The notes beneath the pieces are model-generated. The model saw only the letters and a program-made list of their open reading frames with translations, was not told where the DNA came from and searched no databases. This document shows positions 10,586 to 22,112 of a stretch of 64,000 nucleotides of DNA, one piece after another. Numbering within the stretch: the stretch's first letter is position 1; every line of letters begins with the position of its first letter. This stretch comes from Phycomyces nitens. Its lineage: Eukaryota > Mucoromycota > Mucoromycetes > Mucorales > Phycomycetaceae. The DNA is taken from positions 4,650,001-4,714,000 of the forward strand of contig JAHRBC010000001.1 of NCBI GenBank assembly GCA_022702545.1, given 5' to 3'. The position numbers and the translations under genes were made by a program.

Positions 10586-13246
10586 TTACTTCTTGGCCTT
10601 CTCAGCCTTCTCCTTCTTGGGCTTTTCGGCCTTCTTCTCGTCAGCCTTGGAAGCAATGGAGGCAGCCTTTCCGTCAGGAATCTGGATGAAAGTAGCAGGA
10701 GAGGTGGGGGTAGCAACCGAGTCGAGGATGTAGTAGCCCTTGCGCTCAAACTGCATAGCATCACCCTTCTTTAGGTCCTTGATGTTGGCATCGGCAACAA
10801 CAGGAGTCTTGAATTCACTGACAGGTGTAATAAGATCCTTGAGTTCGTCACCCTCCTCAACCTTCTTCTTGGTAATCAGGTAGTCATAGTCAACCAAAAG
10901 AGCATCGGTTGTGAGGTTTTCACCGAAAGCCAACCAGGAGATCTTCTTCTTGGTCTTCTTAAAGTCACCCTCGAGATGGAGCTCAAGATCGACGGTGGTA
11001 ACATCACCCTCGCCGTTCTTTACAATCTTGCGGACAAATGCATTTCCCCAATCCATAAGAGTAAGCTATTTAATGTGATTAGCCTAGTCTCTTTGCCTTT
11101 TTGGTTGATTAGTATAGTTTACCTCTTCTCCAACTTCGAGAGACTTGGCATCTTCCTGCTCAAGAACAATCTTGTTGTAGTAAGCAGTCTTCTTGAGACC
11201 AATTGCGGGATTCTTCTTGTGCTTGGGAACTTCCTTGAATTCAGGAGTGGCGGGTGCACCCTGGATATTGCACTGAACCATCTTGTCCTTGACAATTGCG
11301 GTGTGTCTGGGAGCAACAGGGTCAATAACCTTCTTGTTCATGGCCCAGAGCTTATCCCACTCCAACATGAGGACGTTTTGGGAGGCACCCTGCATAAGAA
11401 TGTACTCCTTCAAGGCCTCAATGGTCATACCGCGACGACGGATGCCTCTGACGGTGGGGAAACGGGGATCGTCCCAGCCACTGACAATCTTGTTGTCGAC
11501 AAACCACTGGAGCTTTCTCTTGGAAAGAAGGGTGTAGACAAAGTTCATGCGGCTGAAATCCCAGATGACAACCTTGCGGAGACCAAGGTTCTCCAACATC
11601 CACATGTACTGAGCATTACGATCGCGGTATTCGTTGGTTCTCAAGGCATGGGTGACGCCTTCCAAACTGTCCACAATGGGGCAGGCAAAGTCGTAGGTTG
11701 GGTAAACCTTCCACTTATCACCAGTGTGGTGATGGGGAGTCAAGTTGCAACGATAGATGACAGGATCGCGCATGGTACCATTGGGATCATCGGGGCTGAT
11801 CTTGGCACGAAGGCAATAGGTACGGCCCTATAAAGATGCACACACCCATGGTTTAAGCTATACCCAATATAATCCAAGGATCCAAATATTACTTACGGTA
11901 TCAGTGCCCTTCTTCATCTCTTCAAAGATAGCCAAGTTCTTCTCGACAGGAGTATCACGGCACTTTGAGGGAATACCACGAGTACGCTCATCGCGCATGG
12001 TCTCCTGATCGGTGTTGTCGCAGTACGCCTTGCCTTCTTTGATCATCTTGAGAGCAAGCTCGTACATCTGGTCAAAGAAGTCGGATGTGTGGGAGACGTG
12101 GTTAGAAGTGACACCAATGAGAGCAAGATCCTCCTTGATGGAGTCCTCGAACTCGGTCTTTTCCTTGCTGGGGTTGGTATCATCGAAACGAATGATAAGC
12201 TTTCCCTTGTAAGTATCAGCAAAGTACTGGTTCATCAAGGCAGCCTTGGCGTGACCAATGTGGAGGTAACCACTGGGCTCCGGGGGGAAACGAGTCACGA
12301 CGCGACCCATCTCAGCCTCAGTGAGACCAATCTCGAATTTGCCCTGTTCGTTGGACTTGACCTAAGAAACCAAATCGCCTATGGTTAGCGACAGGTTTGC
12401 AGAATAAACAAAGACATACCTTGAGCTTGTCCTGCTTCTGCATCTTCTCGACAGCACCCTTGGTGACATCAAGAGTGTTGATGTACTCGTACCAGCGAAC
12501 AAGGTAAACACCAAGAGATTCCTTCTTGGTCTTGACGATGCGAGCAAAGACAGGAGAACCTGGATGGTGTGTGTGTGCACGGAGATTTAGTTATTAAACT
12601 CCCATTGATATTGGTGAGCTTACCTCTCAGGGCACCCCACACGACAAAATCAGCAAGGGTAAGTTGATAGCCAACAATGAAAGAACGCAAAGTCAAATGC
12701 TTGTTGATCTCCTTGTAAGTAGCATCAAGAGCCTTGAAGTCCGAGATGGACAACTTGGACTCAGCAAAATCAAGCCACTGATCAACCTATTATAGATGTT
12801 AGATGCCATAATTAATCTCTTGTATTGTATTTACCAAGGTTGAGCTAATGGGGTCTTTGGGGTCGTAAAGACCAGCTTCAGGATGGAGTCTGCCAAAGAG
12901 GCGGACGATGGAGTTGGTAGAAGAGTAGGTTTGACTGATACAATATAAAATTGACGAATAAGTATAACAGCAATAATCACACTTGTACTCTTCCCAATTC
13001 TCTGAACCATCTTCAAACCTACCCATTGAACTTTGCAACAGCACTGACACCTCCTTCGGCTTCCAATGTCTTGCTATCAGAGTATTCGATAGTAACAGCA
13101 CCAGGCTTGATGGCGTTTATTTGCTCGGCTGTGGCAAGCACACCTGAGACGCGATACATGTCAGAAAATTAAAGCTGTGGGTTATGAGGACACTCACCAT
13201 AGCTGATGGGCGATGCCTTTGTGGCAACAATAAGTTTGATGGACAT
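10586..13246 (-). CDS. GUS1: Cytosolic glutamyl-tRNA synthetase
   Basis: Multi-exon minus-strand gene for the eukaryotic/archaeal-type class Ic enzyme that charges tRNA-Glu. The N-terminus (MSIKLIVATKASPISYG from 13246) begins a GST-like domain, with the usual helical part in later exons (GRLHPEAGLYDPKDPISS, QLTLADFVVWGALRG); in yeast this domain binds Arc1. The catalytic domain begins near 12310: VVTRFPPEPSGYLHIGHAKA with the HIGH signature, then KLIIRFDDTNPSKE, GRTYCLRAKI, TYDFACPIVDSLEGVTHALR and the KMSKS-equivalent SKRKL near 11515. The beta-barrel anticodon-binding part follows, and a Lys/Glu-rich tail ends the protein at 10586. Introns fall near 11057-11083, 11830-11880, 12365-12420 and in the GST domain. 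Assignment is certain; total length is about 700 residues. Confidence 0.94.
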
Positions 13247-15504
13247 GTCAACTGTGACAAAGAACCCTGTTGTGCGCGCCAACTGGATATTTAAAAGAAA
13301 AAAATTCCTATGTGACTTGCTTGTTTGTGCGAGCATGGCTTGATCAGAGTACTTTATGGGTGGTTCCAGACATATTGGCTCCTTTCAAAGGATCTGGATC
13401 CATGATTCACATTGACTCATCAATAGACAGGTGATTCTGAGTGCGGTGGATAATATAACCATATTCTAAATGTATATAAAGAAGATGGTCAATATAACAT
13501 TCTATATAGCCATTATCATGGAGGCTGGTCTTGGATTGCTATAAATATTGGAAATATTTAGTATCCGATAAAAAGTCCACGACATTTAAATACACTGCCA
13601 TGGCAACAATATACCTTTGGATACTAAACATATTACCAAGCACCAGTAATTGGTTCCAAAGTACGAGACATGTTCTGTATTATATTCAATTGCGCATGCT
13701 TTCCTCACATACAAAAAAAAGAAAGGGTTCTTACAAGCGATCCACCAGGAATCCCAAATCAGGTGATAGGTCTGCTAATAAGACCAACTTTGACTCTAGA
13801 AAAAGTAAAGCTTTGGGGTCAAACGACATTGTCCTTGCTCTTACAGCTGTCTAATCAAATGGCGTGAGAACCAATAACGTTCTTTGAGACCCACCCGAAA
13901 ACTCAAGAATAGTTGAACGGTACACAAAATAGAAAATGGAATATATACTAATTCGCATTATATTTCAACACTGTCGAACAAGGATCCTTTAAGCATTCAT
14001 AGCAAATTAAAGACCGTATTCCAGTAACAAGTAAGCTGTTAAAGGCAGTATATACTATTTTTCTCATTTACTATTCAACTTTAATCAGACAATACCATTT
14101 TAAAAAAAGAAAGATAACCATGGGGTGTTCTGCCCATACATATGGGATTTACCCACTATTTTGTCATGAATAAAAAACACCAAAATCTACTAGCATTCGA
14201 ATATAGCCACCAAAAATCCAAATGCATTTCACTGGAAAATATTATCCATATTTGAAGTATTTCTTGTATTGGCTACTCTTCCACCCAAACTATTGGTGTC
14301 AACAATGTATAAAGTTACACTCGGTATTAAAAGCAAATAGCAAGTGCTTCATTTTTATTCTAATGCCTAATGTCCAGATTCACAGATTTTGGCTGCTAAC
14401 CAAGCAAAAATGCATGTCTTTTTCACCAAACATCATTATAGATTTTTATTTTGTTTTATCATTAGAATTATACTGGAAATGTTGAAACATATATAACAAA
14501 CAAATATTTAGCTCTGATGAGCTTTGGAGAGCTATCACTACATATATATGCTCTTTAGAACTTGAGAGAAGACTTGATAAACGGTATTTAGCTTATTTGT
14601 TTAAGCCGGACTGCGCAGCGCTTATCTATTTTAGTTTAAACCCTTGAGGGCATCCAATGGTTCAATAATTGGTTGTTTGTAGTGTACACTGTAGAACGGG
14701 TGTGGATCGGCACCTTTTTCCCAACAATTTCGGGCCTTACCAAACAGGTGACATGAGTTTCCAGCCTTTGTGCCTTTGAACTGTATGAATTATTGCCAAA
14801 AGAGCCTTGTACGTTGTAAATTATCCTCGAGTCAAGTAGATTAAAAATATTCAAAATTCTACGAAATAAGATCCTTTAAATAATTGTTATGTTTGACCTT
14901 GATAAAAAAACTGGTTGATTACAAGTTGAAAAGGTTGTGTGCCAGAGAGAACTAAACATTGCATATATTTAGAGCAGTAGTCGATACTACAGTATTTATA
15001 TAGAATATCAAAAAAGAAGTTTAATAGATAAATCAAGACAACTCGGTCACCTTTGAATTTTTATTTTACACATGTTGCAATAGAATGGCTCATTATAAAA
15101 GTATAATATGTATAAGAGGTTTGGGCAAGTGATAAAGCTGCCTTGTATTTTGAGGTGATTTATTCATATTGCACATACCGAATAAAGATATCTCAAGCCG
15201 TTAAATAGAAGCCTAGTCAAATATTCAGCTCTAATATAAGTCATAACCTATTACGGTCAATGTATTCTGTAAAAATATACATGTAAATAACATGGACTTG
15301 AAATATTGGGGGTATGTCAGTATAGATACCTCAAAGCCCAAAGCTTCATTTCGTGCATTTATATATACACTACTATGTAAATACAAGATACACCCCAAGA
15401 CAATCATCAGATTCCTTTTGGGTTTATTATAGTACTGCTCTAATAAAACATTTTCTTAGATATTGTACCACCTATTACTATTCAAAAGGACACATTAAAG
15501 CAAA
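13247..15504. other. Gene-free AT-rich DNA
   Basis: Begins with the upstream region of glutamyl-tRNA synthetase. Open frames up to about 107 codons (13531-13854) have no recognisable motif and skewed composition. No RNA gene, terminal repeat or transposase motif was seen. Confidence 0.6.
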
Positions 15505-15612
15505 TAGATCCACACACAATGTAAAATCGAGAACTGTCTTGGAGTGTAGGAAATTCCAGTATTAATTATTTAGTATGGAACAACTGTTGTTCCTATTGTC
15601 TTCTAGCTTAAC

Positions 15613-15930
15613 ATGTTTAGGCGTTTTGCCCGTCTTATCCCAAAAAAGAAATATTGTAAAGAAAGTCAAAAGAAATGCAAGGACAATGCTATTTATAGAC
15701 ATTTACTGCGTGGATTGTATACGACTCACTTCTTTAACACTTTTAGAATATTTAGACTTTTGGTTGTTTGTGAAAAATACCATTCTGAAGAAGCAAAAGA
15801 ACACATCAGTTTATGCATTTGTACTAATAAATTTCAGGGTTATACTCGGTCTTTAAATATACTGCCAAGTTGTGCATTCTTGACCTACTTTTTTAAGTTA
15901 AATACTCAAATAGATACATTATATCCCTAG
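15613..15930 (+). other. 105-codon open frame inside repeat copy 1, unknown
   Basis: Starts MFRRFARLIPKKKYCKE and ends NTQIDTLYP. It is basic and Cys-containing in its first half and hydrophobic near the end. The counterpart in copy 2 (36971-37288) is intact, differing by Leu to Ile and Glu to Ala. Because the copies are nearly identical throughout, an intact frame is weak evidence of coding. I do not recognise it. Confidence 0.25.
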
Positions 15931-16810
15931 AATAGAGGCTTCAAGACACTTTTTTATCATCAAATATTCAGTAGTTATACACATGAACTAGCAATGAAAA
16001 GAGGTTCAAAATACCAGAGATTATATTGAGCACATCAAAGGTTGCACGGTAGAATATCGCTCGAGAATAAAAAGAATAATTTAAAGCTTTCAATACAGAT
16101 ATGCTTCCTAGAGCACAATATTTAATACAAACACAAATACAGAGCAAATGGAAAATTCATATAGGCTTTACACTGCAAACTACATGTTATACTAAAGCAT
16201 TTGGTGGTAAAAGTACCTTGTCTTTGTGTATTTAAAAGGATTCACTTGAATACGAGAGATGGTTCATTTTTAATAAATTACCAAGAATATTTAATAGAGT
16301 ACAGCTAGTGGTACTCTACATAGGCAAGATTGAGTTGATTAAGTATAGTGCATGGTACCTCGTTTGAATTGAATGTAGATTAATACCATTAACTTATTCA
16401 AAGTAAATATTAATCAACAATAAAGTAATCTGTTTGGTTTATAATTAGATTTGGAAATTCAATGAAGATGCTGAATGAGAGCACATGGTTGTAATCAAGA
16501 GTGCATTATAGAGATTGCGAGAGTTTGTAGTTGTAATGTGCAGAAATGGCGTATATTTATATAAAGTGCTGATTTTGGTGTAAATGATGATCATTGATCA
16601 TTGTAATGGTAATGGGATGCCTAGTAGAGTATCTATAAAGTGTATAGTGCTAATGGTAATGAAATGATCAATTGATCATCTCGAGATTAATTTGACATTA
16701 GTTTTTGTCAGTGATTTGGTACGCGTATGTATAAAGACGCGAAAAAAGTGGACAAATATGGAAGTGTAAACAAAAAATCCAGCATTTTAAGGAGGCAGGA
16801 AAATCCGCTA

Positions 16811-17017
16811 AAGTGTTTCAGAATTCAAACGCTTGTTGCTCTTGCTTTACTCGATGAAAAAACATGAAACTGGAAGGACATGCTCAAGAAGTGTGGAACA
16901 TGATGGTATTCAAGTTTGAACACTGATGGGCCAATAGATGAAGAGTAAGAGGGGTACAAAGACGAAATTTTGAAAAATTCAAGTTACGCGTCGTCTATTT
17001 GCACCACACTGAAAGGG
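16811..17017 (+). pseudogene. Decayed coding remnant in repeat copy 1
   Basis: One frame reads as 69 codons of protein-like sequence (KCFRIQTLVALALLDEKT, then NWKDMLKKCGT, WYSSLNTDGPIDEE and DEILKNSSYASSICTTLKG) interrupted by in-frame stops at 16865-16867 (TGA), 16901-16903 (TGA) and 16946-16948 (TAA). A possible downstream piece in another frame reads NDNETLFISTPVEQNTYSS before a stop near 17115. The three stops are shared with copy 2. The source gene is not recognised. Reading this as formerly coding is an inference from composition. Confidence 0.35.
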
Positions 17018-17237
17018 GTAAGAAAAATTTGAAAAATAAATTTTTGCCGACCCTAATGATAATGAAACACTCTTCATCTCTACACCAGTTGAACAAAATA
17101 CATATTCATCTTAAATCTATTGCTTATTTGATGTTTATACATAAATAAGTGGAGCCAAAAGAAACCCGGTTGTTAGTGACTTGTGTGAGCACAAGGATTA
17201 AAATAAATTTGGTATAATACTACCAAAAGAATACTTT

Positions 17238-18122
17238 ATGAAATACTGTTTGCTTGTTTATACTACAAGTTGCCAACTAATAAATATGTTTGTATATCAA
17301 ATAGACCAGTAGAAATAGGCACCAGTCAGTGTATTCTATAGAACCCACCTTGATTATATCAATAGATAAAATTCAACTCCTCATTTTTTATTGACAAGAT
17401 ATTTTACATGAAATGACTTTAGTATCCAAATTAACAATGCATAACTAAAGATATTGATTAAAAATCTATTTAATCTTATTATGAGAATACTATTATTACA
17501 TGATGTATAATAGCTTGTACAATTACTTGTATATTAAATTATTTTACCAAAAGAATATAGTATATTGTATCCAGTGCTTGTTTGGAGATAAAGCCAAGAA
17601 TAAGAAAGCAGTTGGAAAAGCCACCAAGAACATTCTTTGGGCTCTTTTGAGTGTACCCGAGGAAATACAATTTAAACAAATAATCTGGATCAGTAATTAA
17701 GAAAGTCAAATAGAGATAATAAAAGGTAATATATAAGGGTTTTATTAAATCCGGGCGAGAGCTCTATAAAGCACCTATTGTGTTATCCGTAATGAAGGAG
17801 TCCAACATTCTAAAGACAAAACGTAAAAAAGCATGCAAATGTTAAAAAGTTAAAATAGCAGACAGCACACAATGGCTTATTTACACTCCTGTATTTTTGG
17901 ATAAATTAAATATAATTTAAGATTAACAAGTTTATTTTGTGGCTTACAAGTAATGTCAAGTTGTAGCATGATAACAATAATGTTAATGATAAAAATAACT
18001 TGTAAAAGACATGAAATAAGGTACAAGTTTCGGCTGTAAATCGAGGTTTTTGGCAAGGATAAAAGTTGGTCGACATAAGGATGACTGTTATGCCATAAAA
18101 GTATATATTTCGCAGAATATTC

Positions 18123-18154
<32 letters not shown>

Positions 18155-19061
18155 TAGATTTATGATCAATGACTCCTATGCCTGGATTCTAATCCTTGAG
18201 TAATTAAGGAGGCTCGATGGCTCCAGAGAATCTAATCCCCAAACTCATCTTTGGACAGTATATCAACTAGAATACTAGATATCCACACAAATGATTAAAT
18301 TCCAATATATAAAAGTGAAAATTCTTGTAAACACAACCATTTTAATAATATATAAATGTGTTTCTATAGCTTTGCATTACATGAATGATTCACCATCATC
18401 TATGCACATAAATATATCGTTATTATATGATCTAAAAAGGATCCCTCATATTTTATATTTCTCTCCTTTTTAAGCCTGATGCACGGTGCTATATACTTTG
18501 AAGCTTGTTGGTAGCATAACCACTTTCACGCCACTTAATGCTATCAACATTTTAGAACCAATGGACCAATACGGTTTATATGCACATCAAAGCAAGGAGT
18601 ATGTATTATTATACATGAGTTGGAATTTAGACACCAGGTATATAAGCAAGACGATAAAAGTAGAGTACGATTGCCTATCTTGTCCAGATGATCGCTTGAA
18701 TGCATGTGCTCTCACACCACCTGTGATATCTACTACTAATAGGCGTAGTCAAACATAATATGAATTTGGCTTGATGAATGTGTTGACTTTATTTATGGAG
18801 GCTATAAAGGAAATGGGAGCATGAGTTGATTTTTCTTATCTTTCTATCTTATGGCTGAATGAACAACAAGTGCCAATGGACACAGCTGTCTCTCTTTTTT
18901 TTAGTTTTAGTTTTAGAATCTAGTTCTCTCTCTCTCTCTTTAAGAAGAAGAAAAAGGGGGGAGATTAATATATGTGCTAATGGGTGATATAATGTACAGA
19001 GGGTTATGTCCTGTTTTCTTTTTCTTTTTTTAAAAAAAGAAAGAAAGACAGGTGGAGAAGG
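17238..19061. other. Gene-free AT-rich DNA with (AAT)n microsatellite
   Basis: No supported gene. A perfect (AAT)n run lies at 18124-18153. Just beyond the stop of MDM34 (minus strand), a perfect 22-nt palindrome (TTTC T7 A7 GAAA) occurs at about 19021-19042, which could form a hairpin in the MDM34 3' untranslated region. An unrecognised 90-codon frame lies at 18486-18758. Confidence 0.6.
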
Positions 19062-20575
19062 TTAGAGCATGTTGAATCCTTGAAGACGGATTATTCGCCT
19101 TCTGGGTATCTTTTGGCTGTTGTGTTTTGGGAGAGAGGCACCAGAAACCACATGAGGAATACTTCTGCATGTAGAATGTTGGATGGCAGGTAGAAAAGGC
19201 GAGAGGGTGTGGTTTGCTCTAGTGAGACATGCTAGCTTTCGGGTCAGGACATGTTCAGAAGGCTGGAGACTGATGGATTGGTGGAGATTGACTGAGGGTG
19301 CGCAAAGGGCATCCAGACCAGCCTTTGCGTACCATGGTGCATCTGCATCGTCTGGAGAGAAGCCATCGGTAGAGCAGATGGTCGACAGGTTGTCAATACA
19401 TGATGCACTCTCGTCACTCTCGCTCTCGTCTAGTGACAGCATATCTGCCTGGTGGGAATGCATGGCTGGGATGGATGTATATTCGTAAAGCGGGCTCGTG
19501 TAGCGATGGCTGAACTGACGGTTCCAAGTCGACAGGTTGGCAGTCGTCATAGGAATTGTTTCCTTGATGCAGGATTGATTAAAGGGAAGATTTGGGGTAT
19601 CGAAATAGCCAATATGGCTTGCTTGACGTAGCCAGGGCTCCATGGACGGTGGAGGGACACAGTCAAAGAAGGACTTATTGTCCGTGGGTGTCAAGATGGA
19701 AGGTGATACAGACGGGGTACTGCTGCATAGAGACCGGGGCGAATAGCACATATCTGGCTCAGATATATCATCAAAGCTCGTATTACTAGAGTGCAGGCTG
19801 TGTCTTCCGACAGAAAGAGGGCTAGGACGACACTTCTTTTTCTCAGTCTCGACCCGTTCTTGGAGCTCTTGTTCTTGTCTGGCCTGCATATGTTTCAGAC
19901 TAAGATTGTGGATCATGACAGGCATGTCTTCCTGGAGCAGCTTGCGAATCTGGGTCTCGATTTCTCGCTGGAGAAAGTCACGGAGGGCAGTGACGCTGTC
20001 AAAGGTAGAGCTGACAAGGATACTCTCGAGGGGATCGTTCTTGAATACCAGGGTAATTCCCTTTGTCTTTGATACCACAAGGACCACGATGCCCCGGAGT
20101 TGCAGGTCACTGATCTTCAGGAGCATTGGGACGACCAGTGGCTGAGCTGCAGCAAGGATTGTGGGTCGTGTGTGTCGAGGTGACTCTGAGCGCTGGACAT
20201 GCATTGGGTTCGCCTGGACCTTTGTCTGGAGGACAATGTGAGCGTCTCCTTTGTAAGTTAGTTTGAAGATGCCTCGGAAAGTATCGGTGGTGAGTTCGCC
20301 AATTTCCAGTATTTCCAGCTCAGGGGGCTATAAAGAGTGAAAATAATCATCATAACAATAATCAGAACAAAATTTTCACAGCAGAATAGCAGTAGGGAAC
20401 TGATGGTGGAATTACAAACAGATCTTACCACTGTTCCCAGACAGAGATCTTTTACGGTAATATGATCGACAATCTTCTTTGGCTTCTCGCCCTTGTTGAG
20501 GGCCGTTTCCAATTGTGCCTTTGCATCGGCATAAAAGTCAGAATCGAACTCAGGCCAGTTAAATCGAAAAGCCAT
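19062..20575 (-). CDS. MDM34: ERMES subunit MDM34 (SMP domain)
   Basis: Two exons (20575-20429 and 20327-19062) give 470 residues. The N-terminal 200 residues match the Mdm34 SMP lipid-binding domain: MAFRFNWPEF, KAQLETALNKGEKPKKIVDHI, PPELEILEIGELTTDTFRGIF, KVQANPM, GITLVFKNDPLESILVSSTFDSV and EDMPVMIHNLSLKHM. In yeast, Mdm34 is the outer-mitochondrial-membrane partner in the ER-mitochondria encounter structure with Mdm12, Mmm1 and Mdm10, which moves phospholipids between the organelles. The C-terminal half is long, Ser-rich and low in conservation, as usual. The start is the ATG beginning the conserved FNWP segment, and the splice falls exactly between TV and PPELEI. GET1 lies upstream on the same strand. 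Confidence 0.92.
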
Positions 20576-21024
20576 GACTAGAGGGTATTATTCTGACAAT
20601 GTAGCTGGTTCGCAATGTGCAAGAGAGGTTAATGGGTTGTGATAGAGGAATTATAGAAACAACAAGTGTATTAAGGTGTAATGAATTGTGCGGGGAAGAA
20701 ATTTGAGTCACGAACAACAACGGAGAAATCCGGCAAGCCCTGCACTCGAGATTTGTCACAAATACGTTTGTGTTACTCGCACGTGACATCGTGGGGGACG
20801 GTGCGCAAACGGACCTGGCCCCCCCCCCCCTCTCCACCCACCCCCTTTCACCTCTCTGGATTCCCTTTAAAGCATGGCCCACGCTCTTGGTCTTTATCAT
20901 CAAGACCAATTCAGACAACTTTAGTTGGTCCAAAACGAATGCATCTTGTCCATTTATTGTGTGTGTGTGTTTTTTTAGTTTTTAAATTATAAAAAGGCCG
21001 TCTAAGGTAGTCTCTTTCAGTGGC
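20576..21024. other. MDM34 upstream region with poly-C run
   Basis: About 450 nt between GET1 and MDM34, both minus strand. It holds a run of 12 C (20819-20830) inside a pyrimidine-rich tract reaching about 20866, and a short (GT)n near 20960. The G-rich strand is the coding strand of MDM34. Confidence 0.5.
20780..20785. promoter_or_regulatory. CACGTG E-box upstream of MDM34
   Basis: Perfect palindromic E-box in the context GCACGTGAC, about 205 nt before the MDM34 ATG. Fungal bHLH factors (Cbf1, Pho4 and Ino2/4 types) bind this core. Function here is inferred from position only. Confidence 0.35.
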
Positions 21025-21824
21025 TTACTCAATCTTCTTATTCTTGAGGCCATAAAGACCGTTTGCAGTACTTGCCACTGCCTTTATGGTCTTTCTGCAA
21101 GCCGCAAACCAAACAGCAACACTAATTGAACCTAACAGAAATGCACCAATCGGTTTAGTCTGCTGTCTATAGGCCAAATCCACCCATTTACCTGCTGGAG
21201 CAAAAGGAAACGACAAGAGCCACTGTGCTGGTCCAAACCATCCCGGGGGAAGATATAGCACTGCTCTCTTATAGAACCACATCACCATCACCAGCTGCGA
21301 CCCATGAATAAAGAACCAAATGGTCGACTTAACCTTGAGTTCAAATGCGGTTTTCGAATATGCAATTTCGGAAGCTTGATTTCTTTAAGTCATTCTCTCC
21401 AAAGGCCAATTCAATCCCATGAATTTTTCTCCAGCACACACTTACACATCTTTTCCTGATCTGCCACACCCTTGTCCAACTTTCTACGCATCTTGGCCCA
21501 TTTTGCAAACTCATCCTAGACCAAACCCTTTAGCAATCAGAGCAACAAGTCGCTGTGGGACAATACCTGAGAACTTGTCTTTGAAAGATCTGATTTCATC
21601 CTCAAGACATCCTGCTTGAGCTTATTATGTTTAATGACCTTGGAATCATTTGTCCATTGGCTGTATAAATCGTATGCCTAGGGTAGATTATGATTCTCAA
21701 TGTCAGAGATTCGTCTGGAGTGGTTACAAAGGATACTTACAGCAGATGCAACATACTCATAGCCAATGTACAAAAGCAATTCAGTTCCAAGAACAAGCAA
21801 AAATATAGTAATCGGAAGATACAT
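21025..21824 (-). CDS. GET1: GET1/WRB-type tail-anchored protein insertase subunit
   Basis: Four exons by my reading. Exon 1 encodes a membrane segment (MYLPITIFLLVLGTELLLYIG). The cytosolic coiled coil follows: KQDVLRMKSDLSKTSSQ, then DEFAKWAKMRRKLDKGV, the segment that contacts Get3. After another splice come AYSKTAFELKVKSTIWFFIHGSQ and the family hallmark KRAVLYLPPGWFGPAQWLLSFPFAPAG, then a third membrane segment (IGAFLLGSISVAVWFAACRK). Get1 with Get2 receives tail-anchored proteins from Get3 at the ER membrane. The third intron (about 21365-21430) has a doubtful donor (ATGTGTAAG), so residues around it are uncertain. No ATG lies in frame upstream. Length of about 200 residues fits the family. 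Confidence 0.88.
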
Positions 21825-22112
21825 GGTCTGGCTGACAAACAGAGAGACCACATTGTCAGTCGATTGTTCGACTGAATACCGCTGTATACGTCATTCATAA
21901 TTAATGACGCAGATCAATGGCTCCTCATTTTTTAAAGACTGAAAAATCAGAGTTTAGGCATCTTATATTTTCAGACAACAACAAAGAAACAATGAATTGA
22001 AATAACATAACATGGTTTGATATAATACAAAAGAAGAAGAACGATATAAAAAAAAGGTTACATGCAGAAATAAAGAGAAACAATGAAAAAAAGAGCGATA
22101 AATCTAGATAGT

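Larger units (their letters stand above)
15505..17237 (+). repeat. 1.7-kb interspersed direct repeat, copy 1
   Basis: From TAGATCCACACACAATGTA at 15505 to about 17229-17237 this DNA matches 36863-38590 at about 98% identity by eye, in the same orientation, about 21.36 kb away. Homology begins abruptly on the left; on the right it fades through a variable AATACTT motif. I found no clear terminal inverted repeats, long terminal repeats or target-site duplication. Differences are few in the first 800 nt and cluster at about 16305-16740. It contains a 105-codon open frame (15613-15930) of unknown nature and a decayed reading frame (16811-17017). It could be a non-autonomous mobile element or a segmental duplicate. 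Confidence 0.9.

Noticed and set aside
10976..11833. 285-codon plus-strand open frame
   Set aside because: It is the shadow of glutamyl-tRNA synthetase on the opposite strand, whose conserved motifs are clear.
15505..17237. Terminal inverted repeats for the 1.7-kb element
   Set aside because: The two ends share only a short CACACAA-like similarity, which is too weak to call.
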